NCBI GenBank assembly: GCA_024405065.1
Contig: JAKSPF010000040.1
Coordinates: 1-9,399 of the forward strand
Direction of reading: 5' to 3'
DNA: 9,399 nucleotides
Source: Sphaerochaetaceae bacterium
Lineage (GTDB): Bacteria; Spirochaetota; Spirochaetia; Sphaerochaetales; Sphaerochaetaceae
This document shows positions 1 to 6,550 of this stretch, piece by piece; the first letter of the stretch is position 1, and the number at the start of each line of letters is the position of its first letter. The position numbers were made by a program, and so were the translations under genes. Below the pieces are notes generated by a model. The model did not search any database and was not told the DNA's origin. It saw only the letters and a list, made by a program, of their open reading frames with translations.

Positions 1-15
1 TTTTTTTTTTTTTTT
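1..15. other. T15 homopolymer at window edge (probable assembly end)
   Basis: The first 15 bases are all T. On the minus strand they become a run of A that creates the TAA stop of glnS and continues to the edge. GlnRS homologues have about 190 further residues here, and in E. coli GlnRS the corresponding next residue is a Tyr (codon TAY), so the observed TA followed only by A looks like true sequence replaced by a homopolymer. I infer a low-quality read or contig end; a genuine mutation is possible but less likely. Confidence 0.6.
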
Positions 16-1090
16 AATTGTCAATCACAACCTTTACCGCATCAAGAACAGCCATAATGCGTTTTGCACGCCGGTTGAGATCCTCACGGACACAGAATTC
101 CATCAGTGAGTAGTCAACAACCGATTCAACTTTTGCAACGCCCACCCTACCCACGAAATCACGCATTGACTCCGGAGAATAACCTCTTCGCCTTATTCCG
201 CTTATAGTAGGCATTCTGGGATCATCCCAACCCGATACAATACCCATGTTCACAAGTTGCAGGAGTTTCCTTTTGCTCATCACAAGATAATTGATGTTGA
301 GTCTTGCAAACTCATACTGATGAGGTGCATGATCAATATTATCAATGGAGCAAGCCCAATCGTACGCAGGACGATGGTCTTCAAATTCCAAAGTACATAT
401 TGAATGCGTTATCCCCTCAATGGCATCACTTATGGGATGAGTAAAATCATACATAGGATAAACACACCACTTGTTTCCGGTTCTGGGATGCTCTGCAAAC
501 TTGATACGGTAAAGTGCAGGATCTCTCATATTGATATTGGGAGAAGCCATGTCAAGCTTTGCTCTGAGAAGATAACTGCCCTCAGGATACTTACCCTGTC
601 CCATTTCCTCAAACAATCGCAGATTTTCCTCTATACTGCGGTCACGATCAGGACTGTTCTTTCCGGGTTCTGTAAGAGTACCTCTGTTTTCCTTAACCTG
701 CTCAGGAGTCTGACTGTCAACGTACGCAAGTCCCCTGCGTATCAGATCAACAGCAATCCCGTGCAATCTGTCATAGTAATCAGACGCATAATATTCATTA
801 TTTCCCCAGTCAAAACCCAGCCAACGTATATCACTCTTTATGGAGTCAATATACTCCATATCCTCTTTTGCCGGATTGGTATCGTCAAGCCTCAGATGAC
901 AGACCCCGCCATATTTCTGCGCAAGCCCGAAATTAAGACAAATGCTTTTTATATGACCGATATGCAGATAACCGTTGGGTTCCGGCGGAAAGCGGGTAAC
1001 AATTTTATTTTCCGGTACCCGCCCGTGCGCCAAATCATCCTCAATTATCTTCTCTATAAAATTCTTTACTTCTGAGTCACAATCATCCAT
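14..1090 (-). CDS. glnS: Glutaminyl-tRNA synthetase, C-terminally truncated at window edge
   Basis: Class Ic aminoacyl-tRNA synthetase that charges tRNA-Gln with glutamine in the cytoplasm. The visible 358 residues hold the catalytic half: FPPEPNGYLHIGH with HIGH at residues 43-46, the GlnRS signature CTLEFEDHRPAYDW at 232-245, and the KMSKS-equivalent VMSKRK at 270-275. CTLEFEDHR is typical of GlnRS and argues against GluRS. E. coli GlnRS has 554 residues; the two C-terminal anticodon-binding beta-barrels (about 190 residues) are missing because the frame meets a TAA formed by the T15 run at the window edge. The ATG at 1090 is well supported: an in-frame TAA lies two codons upstream and GAGGAA (1101-1106) lies 10 nt before it. 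This Shine-Dalgarno overlaps the TGA stop of the upstream envelope gene, which suggests translational coupling. Last visible gene of a three-gene minus-strand set. Confidence 0.95.
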   Translation of the reverse strand: MDDCDSEVKNFIEKIIEDDLAHGRVPENKIVTRFPPEPNGYLHIGHIKSICLNFGLAQKYGGVCHLRLDDTNPAKEDMEYIDSIKSDIRWLGFDWGNNEYYASDYYDRLHGIAVDLIRRGLAYVDSQTPEQVKENRGTLTEPGKNSPDRDRSIEENLRLFEEMGQGKYPEGSYLLRAKLDMASPNINMRDPALYRIKFAEHPRTGNKWCVYPMYDFTHPISDAIEGITHSICTLEFEDHRPAYDWACSIDNIDHAPHQYEFARLNINYLVMSKRKLLQLVNMGIVSGWDDPRMPTISGIRRRGYSPESMRDFVGRVGVAKVESVVDYSLMEFCVREDLNRRAKRIMAVLDAVKVVIDN

Positions 1091-1104
1091 ACAGCATTAC
1101 TTCC

Positions 1105-3396
1105 TCAGAAAGCCAAACCTGCGGAAATATTGACCGGATTAATCATATATTCCTTATCAAGTCTGTAGTGACCTCTTGCAAAGATACCGAGCTTGAACAT
1201 AGGACTGAGCCAGAAAGAGAAACCCGCCCGCGCATCAAGTGCAAATGACGTAACACTGTTTCTTCCGAATACAACACCGGGACCGATTGAAATATCAACC
1301 GACATGAAATCAGCAACGAATATATGACCGTTTGCATTGACAAACAAAGATCTGTCAATACGTTTAGTATCAGGATCAACCCACAACCTGTACGTATCAA
1401 ACTCAAACGAAAGTCCGAACGGTTTTGCAAATCTGTACTCATACCCAAGACCTGTCGTAAGAGCAAATTTTTTGGTATCCATGTCTGCAACTTTGTATTT
1501 CCAACCACCGATATAAGCACTGAACAAATGATGCTTAAAGGAATCCGTCACCGGAGGAGTCTCTATGGAAATACCCTCACTTACAGGAGCAACTACCTCC
1601 GTTTGAACAGCTGCAACTTCTTCCTGTACAGGTTCTTCTGCAACTTTCTCAACAGGAGCGGCTTCCTCCGGAATTTCTTCAGGAACCGTCTCCTCAACAG
1701 GCTCTTCATTTTTCACTGTTTCAAAATAAATTGTAGGCTTCACAGGCTCAGCACCCGTCACACGCGGTATGGGTTCAACATACTCAGGTTCCGGCTCAAC
1801 CTCTTCTATCACACCGATTCTTGCAAAATCCTCAGTAACAACTTCCTCGTGAACAGGTTCAGGTTCAGCAACAACTTCTTCATGAACGGGTTCCGGTTCA
1901 GCAACAACTTCCTCATGAACAGGTTCAGGCTCAACAACCGGCTCTTCATAGTAGTAATACGGTACAAGCTCTTCCTCCGGTTCCTTTACAGGCTCCGGTT
2001 TTACAGGTTCAGGTTTTACCGGTTCAAATACAACAACAGGTTCGGGCTTAACAACCTCAGCAACAGGCTCAGGCTCAGGTACAACAACTATTACCGGTTC
2101 GGGTTCAACAACCTTGGCAACAGGCTCAGGCTCCTGAACGACTTCAGGTTCCTTTGGTTTAATCACCGGCTCAGGCACAACTGTTTCGGGAACAGCAACA
2201 ATATCGGAGTAAACAGGAGCGGCACTCTTTTTTCCGAACAGCTCAAGAACTCTGTCCTTAACAATGACAGTCCCCCTTTCTACAAGACCGCCGAAGGATT
2301 TAAGCCAATCCCATGCAACAGAACAACCTCTGCCAAGAGCAGGAACACACTTTTCACTCCACCATGTTCCCACTCCGCCAAGTGCCTTCTTAACAGCCGG
2401 AGCACACTTCCTGTTCCACCAGTTTTTGAAATCGGCAAAACCCTTTTTCAATGAAGGAGACACTTTTGCCTGCCACCATGAAGCAACCTTGTCAAAACCG
2501 TTCTTTGCAACAGCACCGACTTTGCCACACCAGTCTTTAAACGCATTAAGTCCGGTTTTCTTTGCAGACGGATCACTTCTGCGTTCCGCACTTTCAGAAA
2601 CCTGAGACTTTCCTACTGAACTTTCTGAACCGCTACCTTTTCCGACACCCCCGCTTACAGTAGCAGCAACTGAATCCATAACATTCCTTGCCGGTTCGTA
2701 ATAATTGTAAGCGGCATACCCCGATGCACCGAGAATAACGGCAACAATAAGAGCAACAAGCCACCCGTTGACAGGTTTCTTTTCCTTTTTCACATCTGGC
2801 TCCTTTTGATCCTTCGGCTGTGAAGCAGGTTTCTTCGTGTCTTCAGCACCGGGAACTCCGTGTTTCTCTATGTATTTGAGAAACCTCAGGTAATTTTTTG
2901 CTTCCGGCACAGAAATATTGACGTGAACCTCATCATCAAATCTCTGAGTCTTTCTGTAATTCACCGGAGCATTTTTTTCAACACCAAGCAGAAAACTTGC
3001 AGTATCGGACGCTCCCTCCAGAGCCTTTCCCTTTGCAAGACTGTAATCCATCTGCTTCATGATTTTCTGTATTTCATCTTTCTTTTTGGCAATTTCTGCA
3101 GCAACAACGGCAGATTGACTCGGAGATTCCGCAATGTCACCCCTGTAATCAAATCTGGGAGAACTGTCTTTTTCCGCAAGTTCCGCTCCTTTTGTCTTGC
3201 GTATGACTTTTATGTCTTCCCTCAGTTTTCCGACCTGCTCAAGCAAAGAATCGTACTTTTCCCGTTCAACATCCGCAAAACCCGATTTTTGTTTTGCAAA
3301 CGCATCCAACGAATCAACTGAGTTGACTAGCGGAAATCTGTAGTCCTTACTGTACTTTTCATAAATTTTTCTTGTGATTTTTCTGGTCAGAAACAT
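1105..3396 (-). CDS. Large envelope protein: membrane helix, Trp repeats, Pro/Glu linker, C-terminal beta-barrel-like domain
   Basis: A 763-residue protein I cannot assign to a named family. In order: residues 1-140 are charged and helical with coiled-coil character (about 40-75 and 98-118); 141-210 is Lys-rich, ending in a Lys/Pro stretch; 211-232 is one hydrophobic helix (GWLVALIVAVILGASGYAAY). There is no N-terminal signal peptide, and the lysines before the helix suggest an N-in anchor. Residues 283-375 carry five ~19-residue Trp-rich repeats. Residues 403-605 form a Pro/Glu/Val linker of the kind seen in TonB. Residues 617-763 show alternating amphipathic strands and end in ...NISAGLAF, a terminal Phe typical of outer-membrane barrels of the small OmpA/opacity type. 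I infer a tether from inner to outer membrane. The ATG at 3396 has AAGGAG (3409-3414) 12 nt upstream. It sits 47 nt after the methyltransferase gene and 14 nt before glnS. Existence as a gene is secure; function is inferred. Confidence 0.85.
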   Translation of the reverse strand: MFLTRKITRKIYEKYSKDYRFPLVNSVDSLDAFAKQKSGFADVEREKYDSLLEQVGKLREDIKVIRKTKGAELAEKDSSPRFDYRGDIAESPSQSAVVAAEIAKKKDEIQKIMKQMDYSLAKGKALEGASDTASFLLGVEKNAPVNYRKTQRFDDEVHVNISVPEAKNYLRFLKYIEKHGVPGAEDTKKPASQPKDQKEPDVKKEKKPVNGWLVALIVAVILGASGYAAYNYYEPARNVMDSVAATVSGGVGKGSGSESSVGKSQVSESAERRSDPSAKKTGLNAFKDWCGKVGAVAKNGFDKVASWWQAKVSPSLKKGFADFKNWWNRKCAPAVKKALGGVGTWWSEKCVPALGRGCSVAWDWLKSFGGLVERGTVIVKDRVLELFGKKSAAPVYSDIVAVPETVVPEPVIKPKEPEVVQEPEPVAKVVEPEPVIVVVPEPEPVAEVVKPEPVVVFEPVKPEPVKPEPVKEPEEELVPYYYYEEPVVEPEPVHEEVVAEPEPVHEEVVAEPEPVHEEVVTEDFARIGVIEEVEPEPEYVEPIPRVTGAEPVKPTIYFETVKNEEPVEETVPEEIPEEAAPVEKVAEEPVQEEVAAVQTEVVAPVSEGISIETPPVTDSFKHHLFSAYIGGWKYKVADMDTKKFALTTGLGYEYRFAKPFGLSFEFDTYRLWVDPDTKRIDRSLFVNANGHIFVADFMSVDISIGPGVVFGRNSVTSFALDARAGFSFWLSPMFKLGIFARGHYRLDKEYMINPVNISAGLAF
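1834..1932 (-). repeat. Three 33-nt repeats encoding EPEPVHEEVV(A/T)
   Basis: Residues 489-499, 500-510 and 511-521 of the envelope protein are EPEPVHEEVVA, the same again, and EPEPVHEEVVT. They form the most regular part of a Pro/Glu/Val linker spanning about 1582-2190. The DNA copies differ by a few third-position changes, so this is an older in-frame tandem expansion. Such low-complexity Pro/Glu stretches form extended, stiff spacers in periplasmic proteins. Confidence 0.8.
2272..2550 (-). repeat. Five tandem ~19-residue Trp repeats in the envelope protein
   Basis: Residues 283-375 of the envelope protein divide into five units beginning at residues 283, 301, 320, 339 and 358 (18, 19, 19, 19 and 18 residues). 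Examples are FDKVASWWQAKVSPSLKKG, FADFKNWWNRKCAPAVKKA and LGGVGTWWSEKCVPALGRG. The shared pattern is a hydrophobic start, a Trp or Trp pair at unit positions 7-8, a basic residue, a Cys or Val before Ser/Ala/Pro, and a Lys/Arg-Gly end. They read as short amphipathic helices just outside the membrane helix. The periodicity is seen directly; any binding role is unknown. Confidence 0.75.
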
Positions 3397-3443
3397 ATCG
3401 GCCTAATTCTCCTTGTTCAGTTGCCTCTATCTAAAAATCAATA

Positions 3444-4919
3444 TCATCTGTCCTTTCTTCTTCCGGAACGCTCATCCGTCCAAAAGAAATCAGGATTGTC
3501 ATCTCTGTTTCTTGAAGGTTTGAAAACATCATACCCATACGGTTTCTGTTTATCCCTCCGTCTGTCATTTCCTCTGTCAGAGAAACGATTCCTCACACGC
3601 TCCCCTGAATTTTGCGAAGATCCGGAAAATCTTTCAAAATCCCTTTTCCTCTCTCCGTCTGCCATCCTCTCATATTCACGGTACCGTCTGTCTCTATCGC
3701 GATAGCCGTATTGATCGGAACCTCTGCCACGACTTGCAGACTCACGACCGTAACCGTGCTCATTCATGCGTTCCCGACCTGCAGTGTAATTTCTCCTTCT
3801 TGAGAAAGAATCACCGGATCTTTCCTCAGTACGCCGCTCTTCTGACGGATATCTGCCACGCCTGTCATAGCCCCCTTTATCCGAAGACCTGTCTGAAAAA
3901 CTCCTTCTGCCACGAACGGTTTTTGACGCATCTGATCTTCTCTTTTCCCTGCTCCAATCAAGTGACAGTGCCTTATCATCAAACGTCATTACCCAACTCC
4001 TGACAGTACCCGAAGGTCTTTTGGAAAAACCGTCAGCGTGAAACAGAGCGGTTGTTTCCTTTATTTTAAATCCCCTGAGGGATCTTTTATCCATCCTGAA
4101 ATCACCGAGGTTGACCGAGAAAAAAATAAAACCGTTTTTTCTCAAAACACCGGCAAGCAGTTTAATCCACTTAACCCAGTCACGTTGCACATCAAAGTCA
4201 TGCTCCATGCGGTGACTGTTGGAAAAACAGGGCGGATCAAAGATGATTATATCATATTGACAACCGTTGTGCGATATTTCTGTTAAAAATTTCATTGCCT
4301 CTTTACAGACACACGGGTAAGAGTCACCGAAAAAGCCGTTTTTTTCAAGATTATCCTTTGCCCATGCGGTGTAAGTTGATGACATATCAACCGAGGTAAC
4401 CGTTCTGGCACCTCCTGCTGCAGCATATACACTGAACGCCCCGGTGTATGAAAAAAGGTTCAGAACATCACAACCGGAACTTGCTTCCATTACCATACGT
4501 CTTGCATTCACGGAATCAAGAAACAGTCCGGTATCGGCATAAGTAGTCAGGTTGCACGTAAATTTCAAACCGTTTTCACGGACATCTGCATAAACAGCCT
4601 CTGCATCGCTTTTCTGATGTTGTTCTCGGTGTTCCCTCTTTTTCCTGCCCGTCACGACAATTTTGTCAGATTCAATATATGCAAGTCTGTGAACTGCATC
4701 TTTGCACGATTCCAGATCTGCGGGAGCAAGTAACCCGTCTGAATAATCGGTGATTTTTGCAAATTTACCGTACAGGTCAACGGTAACCGGAAACACCTGA
4801 AGATTTCTGTCATAAATGCGCATACAATCCGTACCGGATGCCAACATCCGGGAACGCATGGACTGTGCGTTCTTTTTTATGAGTTTTTCAAAGTCTTTCT
4901 TTTCTATGACAGTTGCCAT
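3444..4919 (-). CDS. rlmK: RlmK-like 23S rRNA methyltransferase with long Arg-rich C-terminal tail
   Basis: Class I SAM-dependent RNA methyltransferase. Residues about 1-320 match the RlmK half of E. coli RlmL (RlmK makes m7G2069 in 23S rRNA): RKKREHREQHQK at 92-102, DTGLFLD at 129-135, the SAM-binding NLFSYTGAFSVYAAAGGA from 154, VDMS at 177-180, the motif IV block FDPPCFSNSHRM at 227-238 and DFDVQRDW at 241-248. The THUMP/RlmL half that precedes this domain in E. coli is absent. Residues about 322-491 are a low-complexity tail rich in Arg, Asp, Ser, Gly and Tyr, with RG-type dipeptides and a less repetitive end (KPYGYDVFKP at 459-468, then DNPDFFW); it probably binds RNA. The related RlmI (m5C1962) is the main alternative, but DPPCFSNS fits RlmK better. 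The ATG at 4919 has no clear Shine-Dalgarno and lies just after a TATAAT. First gene of the minus-strand set. Confidence 0.87.
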   Translation of the reverse strand: MATVIEKKDFEKLIKKNAQSMRSRMLASGTDCMRIYDRNLQVFPVTVDLYGKFAKITDYSDGLLAPADLESCKDAVHRLAYIESDKIVVTGRKKREHREQHQKSDAEAVYADVRENGLKFTCNLTTYADTGLFLDSVNARRMVMEASSGCDVLNLFSYTGAFSVYAAAGGARTVTSVDMSSTYTAWAKDNLEKNGFFGDSYPCVCKEAMKFLTEISHNGCQYDIIIFDPPCFSNSHRMEHDFDVQRDWVKWIKLLAGVLRKNGFIFFSVNLGDFRMDKRSLRGFKIKETTALFHADGFSKRPSGTVRSWVMTFDDKALSLDWSREKRRSDASKTVRGRRSFSDRSSDKGGYDRRGRYPSEERRTEERSGDSFSRRRNYTAGRERMNEHGYGRESASRGRGSDQYGYRDRDRRYREYERMADGERKRDFERFSGSSQNSGERVRNRFSDRGNDRRRDKQKPYGYDVFKPSRNRDDNPDFFWTDERSGRRKDR

Positions 4920-4927
4920 TTTCGGTG

Positions 4928-4956
4928 ATTATATATGTATAAGTAAAAAAATAAAA
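4928..4956 (-). promoter_or_regulatory. Possible promoter of the methyltransferase operon
   Basis: On the minus strand a perfect TATAAT lies at 4933-4928, ending 8 nt before the ATG at 4919. At 17-nt spacing the -35 position (4956-4951) reads TTTTAT, a poor match to TTGACA. Transcription would start about 2 nt before the start codon, giving a nearly leaderless mRNA, which agrees with the lack of a Shine-Dalgarno sequence. The region is A+T-rich, so a chance match is quite possible. Confidence 0.35.
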
Positions 4957-4968
4957 GTAGTAACGCTC

Positions 4969-5016
4969 TTGATAAAATGTTAGAATTGTTTTTGAGTTTT
5001 GGAAAAACAAAAGGAG
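4969..5016 (+). promoter_or_regulatory. Leader and ribosome binding site of the phosphohexomutase gene
   Basis: AAGGAG at 5011-5016 lies 7 nt before the ATG at 5024, a strong Shine-Dalgarno that fixes the start. Upstream, TAAAAT (4973-4978) and TAGAAT (4981-4986) are -10-like, but neither has a good -35 at 16-18 nt; TTGATA at 4969 is badly spaced. The ribosome site is firm and the promoter is uncertain. Together with the methyltransferase promoter this fills the 104-nt divergent gap 4920-5023. Confidence 0.5.
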
Positions 5017-5023
5017 ACGGACA

Positions 5024-6373
5024 ATGGGAGCTTTTCATGCGTATGACATACGCGGAGTGTACAATCAGGATTTTGACGCAGAAACCGCATACAAAGTAGG
5101 TTTCTTTCTTACAAAACTTATTCCGAGCAAATACATAGTTGTGGGCAGAGATATAAGGCTTTCAAGTGATGAAATCTTCAGTAATCTTACGAAAGGAATA
5201 AACGATGCCGGTGTTGATGTGTGGGACATAGGTCTTGCAACCACACCTCTTGTCTATTTTGCCACGGTAGAACTTGACGCAGATGCATCTGTTCAGATTA
5301 CCGCAAGTCATAATCCCAAACAGTACAACGGGATGAAAATATCCCGTAAAAAAGCGATACCTGTAGGAGGAGACAGCGGTCTGAAGGAACTTGAGCAACT
5401 TGTCAACACCGAGACAGTTGTACCGGTGTCGCCGGAAAAACGCGGAAAAATCGTCAAAAAGGATATCTATGACAAATACGTTGAGTTCCAGAAAAAGTAT
5501 CTTCCAGACCTTTCGGAACTTAATCTGACAATTGATTGTTCAAACGGAATGAGCGCATTGTTTGCCCACAGAATATTCTCCGATGCAGAGAATATTCACT
5601 ACATCAACGACAATCTTGACGGCAGTTTTCCGAACCATGAACCGAACCCTCTTGAAGAAAAGAACTGCAGACAGCTTGAAGAAGCAGTGCTGAAAAACGG
5701 TTCTGACTGCGGGATAATATTTGACGGAGATGCAGACCGGGTGATTTTTGTTGATGAAAAAGGTCGCTTCATACAGCCGGATTTCACCACATCAATCATA
5801 GGTGACTACTATCTTGAAAGGGAAAAAGGCTCAATTTATGTTGACGTAAGAACAAGCCGTTCAACAACCGAATACCTTGAGAAACGCGGTGCAACCGAGG
5901 TTATTATATGGAAAGTCGGTCACGCTTTCGCAAAAACCAAGATAAGAGAAAAAGGATGTATATTCGGCGGAGAACTTGCCGGACATTACTATTTCAGAGA
6001 TTTTCATTTCTGCGACAGCGGTATTTTTTCATCGCTCCTTGTTCTTCAGACAGTCCTCAAACTGAAAAAAGAGGGATTGTCACTCGGCTCGTTCATTGAC
6101 AAACTTGTTGTATATGCAAACAGCGGAGAGATAAATTTCAGACTTGACAGAAAAGATGAGTGTATTGAAGAAATCAGGCGTGTGTATTCAAGCAGAAAAC
6201 CTGACAGAATCCTTGATTTTGACGGTTACAGAATAGAATTTCCGTCGTGGTGGTTCAGTGTAAGAAAATCAAACACAGAGCCGTATTTGAGACTTATTGT
6301 TGAGGCAGCAACAAAAGAAGAACTTGATACACGCATGGCTGAACTGAAGGCAATTATCGCTCAATTCAGCTGA
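5024..6373 (+). CDS. Phosphomannomutase/phosphoglucomutase (AlgC/ManB type)
   Basis: Alpha-D-phosphohexomutase, interconverting hexose 6-phosphate and hexose 1-phosphate (mannose and/or glucose). It feeds GDP-mannose or UDP/dTDP-sugar synthesis for cell-surface polysaccharide. The 449 residues match the usual ~450-460 and show all four domains' landmarks: AYDIRGVY at 6-13, the phosphoserine loop TASHNP at 93-98 (catalytic Ser95), the Mg2+ loop DGDADR at 234-239, the sugar-binding loop GGELAGH at 315-321, and the phosphate-binding RKSNTEPYLRL at 414-424. In the sugar loop Ala replaces the more usual Ser; the specificity Glu317 is kept. Substrate preference cannot be told from sequence alone. 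It is transcribed alone, divergently from the methyltransferase operon, with a strong Shine-Dalgarno 7 nt before the ATG. No partner polysaccharide gene is adjacent, and nothing suggests decay. Confidence 0.95.
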   Translation: MGAFHAYDIRGVYNQDFDAETAYKVGFFLTKLIPSKYIVVGRDIRLSSDEIFSNLTKGINDAGVDVWDIGLATTPLVYFATVELDADASVQITASHNPKQYNGMKISRKKAIPVGGDSGLKELEQLVNTETVVPVSPEKRGKIVKKDIYDKYVEFQKKYLPDLSELNLTIDCSNGMSALFAHRIFSDAENIHYINDNLDGSFPNHEPNPLEEKNCRQLEEAVLKNGSDCGIIFDGDADRVIFVDEKGRFIQPDFTTSIIGDYYLEREKGSIYVDVRTSRSTTEYLEKRGATEVIIWKVGHAFAKTKIREKGCIFGGELAGHYYFRDFHFCDSGIFSSLLVLQTVLKLKKEGLSLGSFIDKLVVYANSGEINFRLDRKDECIEEIRRVYSSRKPDRILDFDGYRIEFPSWWFSVRKSNTEPYLRLIVEAATKEELDTRMAELKAIIAQFS

Positions 6374-6436
6374 TGCTGTCTTTTCATAGCACCATGACCT
6401 CTATGTAATATAATCCGAGTTCGTTCTTCACTGGGC

Positions 6437-6464
6437 TTGGTTTTGCAGGTTGCCTTGGTATACT
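6437..6464 (+). promoter_or_regulatory. Weak candidate promoter with extended -10, upstream of the ATPase gene
   Basis: TGG directly precedes TATACT (6459-6464), forming an extended -10; TTGGTT at 6437-6442 is a partial -35 at 16 nt. Start would be near 6471, upstream of the in-frame ATG at 6506. It competes with the candidate at 6516-6544. The remainder of the 177-nt gap 6374-6550 holds an isolated TATAAT at 6409-6414 without a -35; I see no other gene, repeat or strong hairpin in it. Confidence 0.25.
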
Positions 6465-6515
6465 CGCAAAAAGTGCAAACGTTCTTACATAAACAACAAA
6501 AGAGAATGTTTGTTC

Positions 6516-6544
6516 TTTTCAAATTAACATTTTTTGTATATGAT
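6516..6544 (+). promoter_or_regulatory. Candidate promoter giving a leaderless ATPase mRNA
   Basis: TTTTCA (6516-6521, 4 of 6 against TTGACA) and TATGAT (6539-6544, 5 of 6 against TATAAT) are separated by exactly 17 nt. The predicted start falls at about 6551, which is the A of the preferred ATG. No Shine-Dalgarno precedes that ATG, so spacing and start agree with leaderless translation. Confidence 0.4.
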
Positions 6545-6550
6545 GCAACT

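Noticed and set aside
404..1075. 223-codon plus-strand open frame opposite glnS
   Set aside because: The minus strand here carries an unmistakable GlnRS with all motifs; this frame shows no recognisable protein features.
1324..2454. 376-codon plus-strand open frame opposite the envelope gene
   Set aside because: It is rich in Arg, Asn and Phe only because it is the antisense of the Pro/Glu repeat region. It has no ribosome site or family features.
4039..4053. Third occurrence of the 15-mer TGAAACAGAGCGGTT, also at 7516-7530 and 8894-8908
   Set aside because: Here it lies inside conserved methyltransferase coding sequence and the match does not extend further, so it is most likely coincidence. 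Only the other two copies share longer homology.
6367..6384. CAGC-TGAT-GCTG followed by TCTTTT after the phosphohexomutase stop
   Set aside because: A four-pair stem is too short to act as an intrinsic terminator.
6437..6550. N-terminal extension of the ATPase gene to the TTG at 6437 or ATG at 6506
   Set aside because: The extra residues are unlike family N-termini. The TTG has no ribosome site and the ATG at 6506 has only a poor one (AAGAGA), while the ATG at 6551 fits a promoter-aligned start.
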